NCBI GenBank assembly: GCA_039938515.1
Contig: JBDUUL010000012.1
Location: forward strand, 43,529 to 107,528
Source of the DNA: Nitrososphaera sp.
Lineage (GTDB): Archaea; Thermoproteota; Nitrososphaeria; Nitrososphaerales; Nitrososphaeraceae
DNA length: 64,000 bases
Direction of reading: 5' to 3'
Position 1 is the stretch's first letter; every line of letters begins with the position of its first letter. This document shows, one piece after another, positions 1 through 9,071 of this stretch. The notes below the pieces were generated by a model. That model had not been told where the DNA came from. It was given only the letters and a program-made list of their open reading frames with translations, and ran no database searches. The translations under genes and the position numbers were made by a program.

Positions 1-1
1 C

Positions 2-1123
2 TTTCTCCTGCAGGCCGCCTATCAGAGGTTAGAGGAAACCGCGGTTATCATTTTCAATACCAAAGAACAGGATTTGCTGCACATCGACGACGGCGGCAGG
101 GTCAAGACAAAGGACAAGCTGGCGTTTAGCATGGTCGGCATCGACTTGGAACCTTTCGATGACGTGACGTACATGTTGCCGAGGGGACCCGATGGCCGGC
201 CAAATTCTGCTTACCTGCCCAAAAACTCAAAGACTTACTCTTTTGAACTCGGGGACGTTTATGAGAGCCTTGACCTGCTCTTTCTTGGAAATCAGAGCTC
301 GCCCTTCCACACTCCACAGCTCATGTCTCTGGCTTCAATACTCAACTACATCTACGAATCCTGGCCTCTGGAGGCACAGGTGTCCGGAGGTCCGCCAAAA
401 AAAGTCCGGACTTGGAGCGACCTGTCAGAGTTCCGGGGTTATCCTCAGGAAATAGCTGCACACCAATTCACTCTGCTGCGCTTCTTCGAGAACCTGCGCA
501 GAATCCGCAAGTCCCCGCTTTTTGTTGATCGCAAAAAGACAAGCACTTACCTTGGCGACGAGATAAGGAGGATAAGAAACAAGCAGGTATATGTCATCGA
601 CATTGCCCGCATCCCATCACTAGACGAGCAGGCGTTTATCGTAGGTGACGTGATGAAGTGCATCGACGAGATTTACTCTCTGAAGCGAGCAGAAGGCCCT
701 GATGGAAGAGAAAAGCAAGGCAGAAAATCCCGCATGCGCAAGACCAACGCTCCAAAGTACGTCCTAATCTTTATCGACGAAATAAACCGTTTCGTCCCCC
801 GGCTTCCATCAGGCGTAAAGATGGCGCCGGCCGCCGAACAAATAATGAAGACGGTAATGACTGGCGGCTCGCGGGGCACCGTACTATTCTCTGCGCAGCA
901 GTTCAAGAGCGCAGTACATCAGGGAATCCTTGAAAACACCGGCCTTCACGTGTGCGCGAAACTCGGGTTGCAGGAGCTGGAGAGCTCTCCCGCCTATTCT
1001 GGGCTTGACGAGCACATGAAACTATGCGTCACTAGGCTTAACAGGGGAGAGATGGTGCTCCTACACCCCGCACTGCGCCAGCCTGTAAGGATAGTTTTCC
1101 CAAGGACGCCTTTGAAACTGTGA
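2..1123 (+). CDS. HerA-like ATPase, DUF87 family (5' end outside the window)
   Basis: The reading frame is open to the left edge, so the N-terminus and Walker A are not visible. About 373 residues are seen. A hydrophobic strand ending in acidic residues (VLIFIDEIN, codons near 748-789) is a good Walker B. It is followed by SRGTVLFSAQ, the sensor-like segment of HerA/FtsK-type ATPases, and by a C-terminal RGEMVLLHP segment. Archaeal HerA works with the nuclease NurA in DNA end resection, but no nurA is visible here, so this could be another DUF87 ATPase. The stop abuts the stop of the convergent DUF6659 gene. Confident on the superfamily, less so on the role. Confidence 0.8.
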   Translation, partial: FLLQAAYQRLEETAVIIFNTKEQDLLHIDDGGRVKTKDKLAFSMVGIDLEPFDDVTYMLPRGPDGRPNSAYLPKNSKTYSFELGDVYESLDLLFLGNQSSPFHTPQLMSLASILNYIYESWPLEAQVSGGPPKKVRTWSDLSEFRGYPQEIAAHQFTLLRFFENLRRIRKSPLFVDRKKTSTYLGDEIRRIRNKQVYVIDIARIPSLDEQAFIVGDVMKCIDEIYSLKRAEGPDGREKQGRKSRMRKTNAPKYVLIFIDEINRFVPRLPSGVKMAPAAEQIMKTVMTGGSRGTVLFSAQQFKSAVHQGILENTGLHVCAKLGLQELESSPAYSGLDEHMKLCVTRLNRGEMVLLHPALRQPVRIVFPRTPLKL

Positions 1124-1543
1124 TCACTTTTTCAGCTTGGCGACTAACTTTGCCTTGTTCTTTTTCACAAGCGGGATTATCTTTTTGGTGATCAACTGTT
1201 CCGTATTGCCAGGTTTTACGTCAAACGACATCAGGAGCACATAATACAAGTCGCCGGACTCGCCGGTAATGGGAACCGTCGCCCTTATGACCTTCTCATA
1301 ATGAGATGTCGCAAAGTTGATCTTGCCAAGCATATACTCCCATCGAAGGCGGGTATGCTGCCGGTTTGCCGCGGTAATTGCGTACTGTGCCCTCTCTTCA
1401 GGCGTAAGCAAGGCCTTGAGGCCCTTTCTCTCTGCAATGCCCACTAGCTTGCCGTCATCCTCGGCTATGCCAACAAACCTGATGGACTTGTCAAGAGCAA
1501 CCACCTTGCGGCAGAACTCTGAAAGAAATTCCGTCATCTTCAT
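1124..1543 (-). CDS. DUF6659-like thaumarchaeal protein
   Basis: This 139-residue soluble protein has no signal or membrane segment. Its layout fits DUF6659, a thaumarchaeal family: an N-terminal helix, then DKSIRFVGIAEDDGKLVG, GLKALLT, an Arg/Leu helix with LGK, and a C-terminal YEKVIRATVP strand followed by LLMSFD. The last 20 residues are lysine-rich. The function of the family is unknown; the fold suggests a small sensor-like domain, which is inference. It lies tail-to-tail with the HerA-like gene with no intergenic bases. Confidence 0.72.
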   Translation of the reverse strand: MKMTEFLSEFCRKVVALDKSIRFVGIAEDDGKLVGIAERKGLKALLTPEERAQYAITAANRQHTRLRWEYMLGKINFATSHYEKVIRATVPITGESGDLYYVLLMSFDVKPGNTEQLITKKIIPLVKKNKAKLVAKLKK

Positions 1544-1693
1544 CTACCCTCCAGCGGGTAGCTATATTTGATTTTCTGGCTTGCGGAGAGCTCTGCCTCA
1601 ATCGCACTGCCAATCTGCGTAGTATGCAAGTTCGTGCGCGGACTCGTCCTGAATATACACTTATATGCGATGCTCCAGCCATCCTGTTTTACT

Positions 1694-2086
1694 TTGTCGA
1701 CGCAGGATCTAGTTGTCATCGAGGATAAAAAGAACTCACTCCTCGGAAGGCGCGAAGTAAAGGCCCTGTTCAAGGGCGCGGCAGGAACCATGAAGCGCAT
1801 CGACGCTGCTGAAAAGATTGCTGGTGAGCTTCACATTGACAAGAAGAACGTGATTCCGATTAGCTTGGTCTGCGAGACAGGCAAGATCGACGTGCATGCA
1901 TCATTTTACGTCTATGACGATGAAAAGGAAGCACAAAAACAGCTTCCCCGGTTCAGAATGCTGAGGACAATGCCAAAGGCAGACAGAAAGAAAATTCTTG
2001 ACGAAGAAAAGGCAGCCAGACTCAAGGCAAAGCAGGCTGCGACTGCCGAGAAGGGTGCAAAGGGCGGCGGAGGTGCCAAGAAGTAG
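1694..2086 (+). CDS. rps24e: 30S ribosomal protein eS24
   Basis: Small-subunit protein eS24. The segment DLVVIEDKKNSLLGRREV matches the family start, followed by the KAL..GAAGTMKR helix and a long Lys/Ala-rich, Gly-rich tail. The TTG at 1694 (M-S-T-Q-D) is chosen because it gives the usual N-terminus and lies about 28 nt after a TATA-like TTATATG at 1661-1667, as expected for a leaderless mRNA. An in-frame ATG at 1670 would add eight residues and is the alternative. The stop overlaps the GTG start of eS31 by one base, so the two are co-transcribed. Confidence 0.88.
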   Translation: MSTQDLVVIEDKKNSLLGRREVKALFKGAAGTMKRIDAAEKIAGELHIDKKNVIPISLVCETGKIDVHASFYVYDDEKEAQKQLPRFRMLRTMPKADRKKILDEEKAARLKAKQAATAEKGAKGGGGAKK

Positions 2087-2295
2087 TGGCAGACAAGAAG
2101 GCAGCCCCAAAGGGCGAGGTCGCTGTATACAAATTCTACAAAGTCCAGGGGGATAAGGTTACTCGAAGCAAACGTGACTGCCCACGGTGCGGCAAGGGCA
2201 CCTTCATGGCAGAACACAAGGACCGGCTCACTTGCGGCAAGTGCGGATTTACCGAGTTTGTCCACAAGGAACAGCAAAAGAAGGGCAAAAAGTAA
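2086..2295 (+). CDS. rps27ae: 30S ribosomal protein eS31 (S27ae)
   Basis: 69 residues, of normal archaeal length and without the ubiquitin fusion found in eukaryotes. It carries the C4 zinc ribbon CPRC...CGKCG with the spacing C-x2-C-x14-C-x2-C, and a Lys-rich C-terminus. The start is GTG; its first base is the last base of the eS24 stop, which indicates translational coupling. The eS24-eS31 pair is a widely conserved archaeal arrangement. Confidence 0.95.
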   Translation: MADKKAAPKGEVAVYKFYKVQGDKVTRSKRDCPRCGKGTFMAEHKDRLTCGKCGFTEFVHKEQQKKGKK

Positions 2296-2317
2296 CCTAC
2301 CTAGCGATTTCTGGGCC

Positions 2318-4009
2318 TCATTTCGCGGCCCTTTTGATTTCGTTCTTTATCGCCAGGGCCACCTGCGGAGTAAGGACAGGATAAAAGGACTCAAGGTGCC
2401 TTCTAGAGCCCGCAAGTTTCTGTACTACCTCCTTTGGATGCAAGCCTTCCGCAAGGTATCCTTGGAAGAACTTGCGAACGAGCAGGCAGGCAGACTCGGC
2501 GCTTGAACTCCGCTTCAGCGCCCAGGAGAGAAATTGCGCAATATCCCAAGCCTGATCCTTGGAATCCCTCGAGAACTGCTCAAGCTCCGTGAAATAGAGG
2601 CTGCCGTCGGACAACAGGATATTCTTGGGCTTTAGGTTGCCAAAACTTGCTCCGTGCGAGTGAACCCTTGAAATTTGCTCGCCGGCGATCTCGATAAAAA
2701 AATTGTCTCGGGACTGCTCCCCCGACTTCAAGAATTCGGTTATGATTTGTGCCATAGAAACTCCCTCGATATACTGCGTGACGACGAGTTTTCTGTCCAG
2801 TACTATCGCTTCTATCTTGGGAGCCCTAAGGCCGACATGTTTCAGGAACCTCAGCCCCTTGTACTGCGTCCCGAGCAGCACAAGGGGTTCGACACTGTAC
2901 CTCTTTACCGGGGCAGTCCACACATTTAGCGCCGACCACTTTAGGCTCTTTGAAACGGCAAGCGACTTTACAACCAGCTTCCTTACGATATTGGGGCTAT
3001 CGCTGCTTCCCGCGCTTGTGAGCTCCAAAAGCCTGGTCTGGCTGCTGCTATTTCCAAGCCTCGTCCGTTTTGAAACCACCAGACCCGCCCCAATCCCTGC
3101 CTTCAGGCAGTACTCGTCTATCCAGCCGCGGCTGCTCTCCGCGATGAGTTGGCCTTCTGGCAGCGTGCAAAACTGCCCGACGGGATCTGATATTGAGAGC
3201 GGCGGCTCAATCCTTGAAGTGCGCCTCCTCAGCTTCGATTCAGCCTCGCCGACCGACCTGTGCATCACCTTGAGGCCTGCGTATGTGTGCACAAGATATG
3301 AGCCAAACTGCTTCAGCCGGCTTGAGAGTTTCAATTGTACAGTCCCTCCTTCGACCTTTATACTCCGCTCTGATATGCCGATACGGTCCTTGCCTCGGCT
3401 CTCAAAGAGCGCAGGGTCCTCGCCCCTGATTTCTTCAAGCGAGCGCTCGTAACCCAAAAGCGTCGCGCCGAGATTTCGGTGGCTATTTGTTCCTGAATAG
3501 GTCTTGTAGTAGCTGTACGCAGCGCTTGGATAATGGGCCGACCTTCTCTTTATCTTTGAAAAGTGAATATACTCCAGCGGAAAGGCGAGTTCAGTGCACA
3601 AGGTTCCTGAAATAGCCGCGAGCTCTTTTGTTTCTTCGAGGATAACCCTCTTTTTGTAGGCCCTTTCCAGCTCTGTCAGGTACCTGGAGCCCTGCAACGG
3701 CTCGTAAACGTGAAGCAGCCTGCCGATTACAAACTCTCCTAGCATGCCTTTTGTCGCGTCGGCTTCAATGGCGCGTTTATCAATAACAAGCGCGGAGACG
3801 TCTCCCCTTGACCTGTCGCGGATGTAGGTGTAGCTTACGCCAAAGGCAAAGCGTTCGAGTACCAGCAGAAGGTCGATGTCGCTGTCCGGCCTGGAATAGC
3901 CCGCAACCCTCGAACCATAAAGACAGGCCGCAACTACAGACCTTCCCCGCGCAAGCCTCGCTATGCATTCGTGAACAAACTCTAGTTCCGTGGGCGAGAT
4001 ACTAGGCAT
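2318..4009 (-). CDS. Nucleotidyltransferase domain fused to a degenerate kinase-like domain
   Basis: The N-terminus is a Pol-beta-type minimal nucleotidyltransferase: GSR at residues 32-34 and DSDID with metal-binding D44 and D46. The middle, about residues 100-390, is basic and not recognised. The last 170 residues resemble a Bud32/RIO-like kinase C-lobe: HSHGASFGNLKPKNILL fits the catalytic loop, but the catalytic Asp is Asn, and the DFG-like site reads TELE. A pseudokinase is inferred. ATG at 4009 is chosen; an upstream in-frame start at 4045 would lie deeper inside the preceding gene. It overlaps that gene by 8 nt and ends a run with pus10 and srp54, so a role with RNA substrates is possible. 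Confidence 0.7.
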   Translation of the reverse strand: MPSISPTELEFVHECIARLARGRSVVAACLYGSRVAGYSRPDSDIDLLLVLERFAFGVSYTYIRDRSRGDVSALVIDKRAIEADATKGMLGEFVIGRLLHVYEPLQGSRYLTELERAYKKRVILEETKELAAISGTLCTELAFPLEYIHFSKIKRRSAHYPSAAYSYYKTYSGTNSHRNLGATLLGYERSLEEIRGEDPALFESRGKDRIGISERSIKVEGGTVQLKLSSRLKQFGSYLVHTYAGLKVMHRSVGEAESKLRRRTSRIEPPLSISDPVGQFCTLPEGQLIAESSRGWIDEYCLKAGIGAGLVVSKRTRLGNSSSQTRLLELTSAGSSDSPNIVRKLVVKSLAVSKSLKWSALNVWTAPVKRYSVEPLVLLGTQYKGLRFLKHVGLRAPKIEAIVLDRKLVVTQYIEGVSMAQIITEFLKSGEQSRDNFFIEIAGEQISRVHSHGASFGNLKPKNILLSDGSLYFTELEQFSRDSKDQAWDIAQFLSWALKRSSSAESACLLVRKFFQGYLAEGLHPKEVVQKLAGSRRHLESFYPVLTPQVALAIKNEIKRAAK

Positions 4010-4727
4010 AACCGGATCTTCTTTTCCGAAGCCTGATGCTCTCAAACTCGGCGAGCTTGTCCTTGACTGCCTGCTCCACCTGCAGCCTGGCCATCGCCTC
4101 TATCGGGATCTTGATGGTGTTGGCGTCAATTGGGACATGTACAGTCGGGAGCCCCTTGTTCATCCACTGCTCGATCACCTTGTCTTCAAGCTTGTAGTCC
4201 CTGAAGCCGTCGGGAAACCGCGCTGTTATGTGCTTTATCAGCCCGGGATCGGATTTGAAAACTGCCCGCTCATCAAGCAGCTTACCCGAGTCAGCATATC
4301 TCCCTTCAAATAACGTCCCTGAAATCTCGTCAGAGATTACATTCATTTTTACGATTCTCCCCACAAGCTCCAGATAGTGCATGAACTCGTGGGCAAGTAT
4401 GGCATGTATCGTGCCCTTGAGTCCAAATGCAACAAGGGGCGCGGTAACCTGGATGACGACGCGCAGTATGCCTCCCTCCTGAGCATTGACCACGGGGACA
4501 GTACGTGCGAAAAAAATTCCCATGTGTGAGAATTCTGCCGCTGAAGTCGAGACTACAAGGCTTGGCTCGACATAGTAGTAGGGATAGTCAAGCCCGGATG
4601 CCTTTTCCACCCGGGAGATTCCTTCTCTTACCAGGTCAATTCTGTCTATAATTTTGGAATAAATAGAATCTGGCAGCTTGCCTGCATCGTGCAAAGAATG
4701 TACCTTGTAAAGTGGATCAAAGCTCAA
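4002..4727 (-). CDS. HExxH zinc-metallopeptidase-like protein
   Basis: 241 residues. The centre has HAILAHEFMHYLE, in which H113-E114-x2-H117 is the HExxH zinc site on a hydrophobic helix; a third ligand is not obvious, and the later DERAVF acidic pair is only a candidate. There is no signal peptide or clear membrane helix, so a cytosolic location is likely. The start ATG overlaps the pus10 stop as ATGA (4 nt) and the end overlaps the nucleotidyltransferase gene by 8 nt, showing tight coupling. Zinc binding is likely; peptidase activity is inferred only from the motif. Confidence 0.7.
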   Translation of the reverse strand: MSFDPLYKVHSLHDAGKLPDSIYSKIIDRIDLVREGISRVEKASGLDYPYYYVEPSLVVSTSAAEFSHMGIFFARTVPVVNAQEGGILRVVIQVTAPLVAFGLKGTIHAILAHEFMHYLELVGRIVKMNVISDEISGTLFEGRYADSGKLLDERAVFKSDPGLIKHITARFPDGFRDYKLEDKVIEQWMNKGLPTVHVPIDANTIKIPIEAMARLQVEQAVKDKLAEFESIRLRKRRSGYA

Positions 4728-5938
4728 GCAAATGACAGCTTGTCGGCGTCAGACAAAAATGTTACTGCGAGAATGTCAAAATTTACACAGTGGCATTTTG
4801 CCCCAATTATCTCCGAGACGCTGGGCTTTGAATACTGCTCGCCTCCGACGAATTGTTTGATCGAAAGGCCACCGTCGGCGTCAATTACGAGCATGAATTC
4901 GCTATTATCCTTGCTTTGGGCCTTCGTAGCCCTGGCCGCATATACCTTTTTTGTAACCATCCTGCCCTTGTTCTCAAGGGAAACCTCCTTGCCTGCCAGC
5001 GATTGTTGAAGCCTGATAAGGTCTTGCCGCAGTACGGGCCGCTCCGCACGGATTATTATCCTTGTCCTGACCGCGAACCGGATTTGCGCCTCTATCTGCT
5101 CTTCTGAATCGTCCACAAGGGACAGCTTGGCATAGATCCCGGCACCCCTGACGTGCAGCTGCCGGAGCAGTGCTCTCTTTTTTGGATCAAAGACGCGAAC
5201 ATAGAACGGCCTGCCTCTTCCAAGAACCAGGCTGTCCCGATCCTCGCTGCCAATCCAAGAGTACCTTGGAACCTGACCTCCGGTCCTTGACACCAGGGCA
5301 CGTGAAACGACTGACTCGACAGAGTCGTCGCCTTTCTCGAGGCCTGTAAGCTCGCAGGTTTCGCAACCCCTTCCCTCGCAATGCCTGCAGCGCTGATGCT
5401 TCTGTGCAAACCCGCGGACCTTCTTTGTATAATTGCCCAGAAACATCAGCGGCCTGCTGCGCATCGCAATCGAGACTGAATTCTCCTTGTCCACGGTAAT
5501 GCTTATTGTAAGGTCTGGCCTCTGGTAGTCTACGATTCTGCCGGTCGACCGGGCCAGACGCATACCAAGCTCCCTTGTGAACTGCCCCTTTACGTTTTCA
5601 ATTCCCCTTATCTTGAGCAGGGCTCTCAATGCGTCCTCGCGCTCGTATATCTGGGTGGGCAACACGGCTCCTATCAAGAATGTCTTGAAGTCATAGCGCC
5701 CTGAGGCGGCAATTATTTTAGCGGTTATTGAATCAAGTTGGGGCATGAGGCCGCGGCAGATGTCGCATCGCGCCTCCGCGGTTGGAGGCCTTCGTTGCCT
5801 TGGGCGGACTGGCCCTGGATTTCTCTTCAGGCACAGGCGGCAGAGGGAATAGTCGTCCCGCAGCCGAGTCGCAGGATGCGGGGTCTGTCGTCTGGTCTCC
5901 AGCAGGCCCTCATTGCGTTTACCATTATCCAAGACCAA
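4724..5938 (-). CDS. pus10: tRNA pseudouridine synthase Pus10
   Basis: Makes pseudouridine 54/55 in the T-loop of archaeal tRNAs. The N-terminus has two CxxC pairs (CRLC and CDIC) as in the Pus10 zinc module. It is followed by a THUMP-like region (residues about 70-160), a second Cys cluster CRHCEGRGCETC, and the catalytic segment GSEDRDSLVLGRGRPF, in which the second Asp is the expected catalytic residue. The length (404) is normal. The start is TTG and lies 14 nt inside the end of srp54. The tRNA T-loop role is notable because the tRNA-Tyr in this window has an intron in its T-loop. Confidence 0.9.
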   Translation of the reverse strand: MVLDNGKRNEGLLETRRQTPHPATRLRDDYSLCRLCLKRNPGPVRPRQRRPPTAEARCDICRGLMPQLDSITAKIIAASGRYDFKTFLIGAVLPTQIYEREDALRALLKIRGIENVKGQFTRELGMRLARSTGRIVDYQRPDLTISITVDKENSVSIAMRSRPLMFLGNYTKKVRGFAQKHQRCRHCEGRGCETCELTGLEKGDDSVESVVSRALVSRTGGQVPRYSWIGSEDRDSLVLGRGRPFYVRVFDPKKRALLRQLHVRGAGIYAKLSLVDDSEEQIEAQIRFAVRTRIIIRAERPVLRQDLIRLQQSLAGKEVSLENKGRMVTKKVYAARATKAQSKDNSEFMLVIDADGGLSIKQFVGGEQYSKPSVSEIIGAKCHCVNFDILAVTFLSDADKLSFA

Positions 5939-7313
5939 ATCTCCTAAAGAAGCCCTGCATGTTTCTGCCCTTCGACTGCTTCATTATCGCTTTAGAGTTG
6001 TTGTAGTGCTTGAGCATCTCTTTCACCTCGCCCTCAGACATACCTGCGCCCCTGGCAATGCGTTTCTTCCGGGAGTCGTTTATCAGGTCGGGATTTCTCT
6101 TTTCCTCCTTTGTCATCGACTGGATTATGAAGCGCCAGCTTTCCATCCTGTCCTGCATCTCATCGAGCTTTTCGTCGTTTACCATCCCCGAAAAACCCGG
6201 CATGTTCTCAATGACGTTTCTAAAACCAATCTTGCTAACCTGTTCCATCTGCATGTAAAAGTCCTCGATTGTCATCTTGCCACTCATTACCCTCTTTGCC
6301 TGATTCTCATCGGCCTGTACCTCAAGTCCCTTTGCCATCTCAAGGAGCGCTTTGATGTCTCCCATACCCAAAAGCCTCCCTACAAAGCGAGTAGGCGAGA
6401 ACTGCTCGAGGTCGTCGATGCGCTCACCTGTTCCTATAAACATGACCTTTGCGCCAGTAGCAGTCGAAGCCGCCAAGGCTCCGCCACCCTTTGCAGTGCC
6501 GTCAAGTTTTGTCAGCACAATGCCGCCGACCGGCGCGGCTTTGTGAAACGCCTCAGCCTGGGCCCGCGCTTGCTGGCCAAGAGTCCCGTCTATTACTAGG
6601 AGCACCAGGTCAGGAGTCGAGACCTTGTACATGTCGTTCATTTCTTGGAGGAGGCCTGCCTCTTCCTTGTGCCTCCCAGCCGTATCAATTATTATGATGT
6701 CGAGGTTCTGGGGCCTGAAATAATCAAGCCCTTTTCTTACAATTTCGACGGCGTCCTTGTTTGATTCCTCGCCGAATACCTCGACGTTTATTTTGCTGCA
6801 GTTCATCTTCAACTGAGTCAGCGCCCCCGGTCGCCAGGTGTCCGCTCCAACCACACCGACCCTGTAGCCGTGCCTTGTAAGCCATCTGGCCAGCTTTGCG
6901 GTCACCGTGGTCTTGCCACTGCCCTGGATGCCAAGCATCAGGACGATGTTCTGCTTGCCCGGCTTGAAGAAGGTGGTAATGCCCGTCTCGTCCTCCTCTC
7001 CTGCACCTCCGCGCGCGGACTTGTCGATGGTCTTGATGGTATCGCCGGCATATCCTAGCATCTTTGCAAGCTCTCCGTAAAGGATGGTTACTATGTGGTC
7101 CTTTCTGGAAAGCCCCTTTGGCGGCTGCTCCTTGAGTGACCTTTCCTTGAGCGTCGTCGTAATTGAGAGTACAAGTTTTACGTTCACGTCGGACTGCAAC
7201 AGAGCGCGCTGCACGTCTTTGCATAAGGCATCAATAAGCTCCTCGTTTATGTCAGACGCGCGGACGATTTTTTTCAGCGCACTCCTAAGGCCATCACGAA
7301 GGTTGTCAAACAT
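5925..7313 (-). CDS. srp54: Signal recognition particle 54 kDa protein
   Basis: The SRP GTPase that binds signal peptides and 7S RNA at the ribosome. The N domain is followed by the G domain with GIQGSGKTT (P-loop), DTWRPGA, DTAGRHKEE and TKLDGTAKGGGAL. The Met-rich M domain (residues about 300-440) carries MPGFSGM and a basic helix ending in NSKAIMKQSKGR. The length (462) is normal. Its 5' end overlaps the dph6 3' end by 8 nt, and pus10 begins within its 3' end, so dph6-srp54-pus10 form one transcription unit. Confidence 0.97.
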   Translation of the reverse strand: MFDNLRDGLRSALKKIVRASDINEELIDALCKDVQRALLQSDVNVKLVLSITTTLKERSLKEQPPKGLSRKDHIVTILYGELAKMLGYAGDTIKTIDKSARGGAGEEDETGITTFFKPGKQNIVLMLGIQGSGKTTVTAKLARWLTRHGYRVGVVGADTWRPGALTQLKMNCSKINVEVFGEESNKDAVEIVRKGLDYFRPQNLDIIIIDTAGRHKEEAGLLQEMNDMYKVSTPDLVLLVIDGTLGQQARAQAEAFHKAAPVGGIVLTKLDGTAKGGGALAASTATGAKVMFIGTGERIDDLEQFSPTRFVGRLLGMGDIKALLEMAKGLEVQADENQAKRVMSGKMTIEDFYMQMEQVSKIGFRNVIENMPGFSGMVNDEKLDEMQDRMESWRFIIQSMTKEEKRNPDLINDSRKKRIARGAGMSEGEVKEMLKHYNNSKAIMKQSKGRNMQGFFRRFGLG

Positions 7314-8031
7314 GCTTGGATTCCTGCTTGTTTTTGCTTAATAGCGCGGCTTCCAGTATTTCAAACATTCCCCGCTGGCCGTCCCAGTGGGAACGGGAGC
7401 TAATAACTGCAAGCCTCTTCTCAAAAAGGGGGCAATCAAGAACCAGTGTCTCCGCCTCTCCTCCCTCAAAGGCCAGGTTGAATCCATACTTTGCGCTGAA
7501 TCCTGCCAGTCTGTCAAGCGACGCTGCGTCAACCACTACTCCCAGCCAGCTCTTGTCTAGTCCCATGGCAGAGACAGATACTATCATTACCTCAAAATGC
7601 CTCTCAAGAAGCTCCCGCATGTATGGCAGCGGTTCTGCCTGCCATAATGGAGAGACGAGCTGCAGGCCAGTGCTATCGCACACGGACTGGAAGGCGACTC
7701 TCTGGTAATTGCTCGCGATGCCACCGCTTACAAGACCTTCAATCCTGAACTCGGAAACGGCTTTTCTTACGGCTATTTCAAGACCCTGTTTCTCGATCTC
7801 ACCCGTTGCAGCAGGTTGCATTGCAGAGCCGGCTTCAAATTCTATAATCGGCAGTTGCATTGCTTTAGCCTGGTACCGCGTTATCCCGGCGTTTGGGTAG
7901 TGAAACAGCATGCTCTCATCCGAGGGTGGCCTCGCTCCTATCAGGCAAACTACAGAGTGACCTGACTCTATCGCCTTGAGAATAGCAAATGTGCTGTCTT
8001 TGCCGCCCGAAAAAAGTGCCGCCAGCCGCAT
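7306..8031 (-). CDS. dph6: Diphthine--ammonia ligase (ATP-pyrophosphatase fold)
   Basis: The last step of diphthamide synthesis on aEF2: ATP-dependent amidation of diphthine. The N-terminus has the PP-loop FSGGKDST a few residues from the start, the family's hallmark. Later come GGIASNYQR and EGGEAETLVLDCPLF, both typical of Dph6/MJ0570. ATG at 8031 gives the family N-terminus; another ATG at 8040 and a TTG at 8094 are in frame. A TATA-like GATAAAAAC lies near 8108-8116 on this strand, pointing to a short leader. It is divergent from the ABC transporter genes. Confidence 0.9.
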   Translation of the reverse strand: MRLAALFSGGKDSTFAILKAIESGHSVVCLIGARPPSDESMLFHYPNAGITRYQAKAMQLPIIEFEAGSAMQPAATGEIEKQGLEIAVRKAVSEFRIEGLVSGGIASNYQRVAFQSVCDSTGLQLVSPLWQAEPLPYMRELLERHFEVMIVSVSAMGLDKSWLGVVVDAASLDRLAGFSAKYGFNLAFEGGEAETLVLDCPLFEKRLAVISSRSHWDGQRGMFEILEAALLSKNKQESKHV

Positions 8032-8158
8032 CTGCCTCATGCCCTGTCGTACGGCATTGAAATTGACAACAAGACGCAGGTTGCCAAGTGGCAAATTTTC
8101 GCCGAATTGTTTTTATCTCCAGGAGTAGGAGTGAAATGCGGTACTAGCACTGCTAGTA

Positions 8159-9007
8159 GTGGTCATAGCTATTCATTTGAGTGTTCTTCTTGAGGTCAAC
8201 AATCTCTCCAAGCACTATCCCAAGAAGGCAGGCTTGCTAAGCGCGCTTGGAAGGTCAAGGCCGGAGTGGCACAAGGCAGTCGACAATGTTTCCTTTAGCG
8301 TTGACAGAGGAAAGGTGCTCGTCATAGCGGGCGAGTCAGGCTCTGGCAAGACTACTATTGCAAAAATGGTGACCGGCGCGACCGCGCCGACTTCCGGCAC
8401 CGTCACTTTTGACGGCGTTGATGTGTGGAAGCTCAGGGGCCACGAGCTGAAACAATTCCGTTCCAAGGTTCACATGGTCTATCAGGACCCATACTCCTCG
8501 CTTGATCCTAGGATGAAAGTGATGGACATCGTGATGGAGCCTCTGAACATCCATGAGGGAAGGAAGTCGACAAGGGGCCAGAAAGAAGAGAAGGTTCTGA
8601 ACTCGCTGGTCGAAGTCCGCCTTGCGCCCGAGATAGCCCAGCTCCTTCCGCAAGACCTTTCGGGTGGCCAGAGGCAGCGCGTGGCAATTGCAAGAGCCAT
8701 AGTGCTGCGCCCGCAACTGATAGTTGCCGACGAGCCCGTGTCGATGCTCGATGTGTCTGTGAGGGCGGAAATCCTAAACCTGATGATGAATCTGAAGGAC
8801 CAGCTCCAGTCCGCATTTATCTACATCACCCACGACCTGTCGACAGCCAGGTACGTGGGCGACAGCATAATCGTCATGAAGAATGGGACGGTGCGGGAGA
8901 AGGGCAGCATCGATCAGGTTCTACTGCAGCCTTCAGATTCGTACACAAAAGCGCTTATCAGTGCTATCCCTGACATAAGCTCGGCGTATCAGGACGTCGG
9001 AAACTAG
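8159..9007 (+). CDS. Peptide-type ABC transporter ATP-binding protein (OppF/DppF-like)
   Basis: 282 residues with Walker A GESGSGKTT, Q-loop YQDPYSSLDPR, signature LSGGQRQR, Walker B LIVADEPVSMLD and the switch His in ITHDL. The YQDPYSSLDPR form is typical of OppF/DppF subunits, which normally pair with an OppD/DppD ATPase. No second ATPase lies nearby, so either it is encoded elsewhere or this one acts as a homodimer. The GTG at 8159 is used; a TTG at 8177 is also possible. It is followed after 64 nt by the substrate-binding protein and then by both permeases. Confidence 0.92.
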   Translation: MVIAIHLSVLLEVNNLSKHYPKKAGLLSALGRSRPEWHKAVDNVSFSVDRGKVLVIAGESGSGKTTIAKMVTGATAPTSGTVTFDGVDVWKLRGHELKQFRSKVHMVYQDPYSSLDPRMKVMDIVMEPLNIHEGRKSTRGQKEEKVLNSLVEVRLAPEIAQLLPQDLSGGQRQRVAIARAIVLRPQLIVADEPVSMLDVSVRAEILNLMMNLKDQLQSAFIYITHDLSTARYVGDSIIVMKNGTVREKGSIDQVLLQPSDSYTKALISAIPDISSAYQDVGN

Positions 9008-9071
9008 GAAAGAAAAGTGTTCTATAACCACAATGGTTTTATGAATCCGGTTAAGCCTACTAGTACAATAG

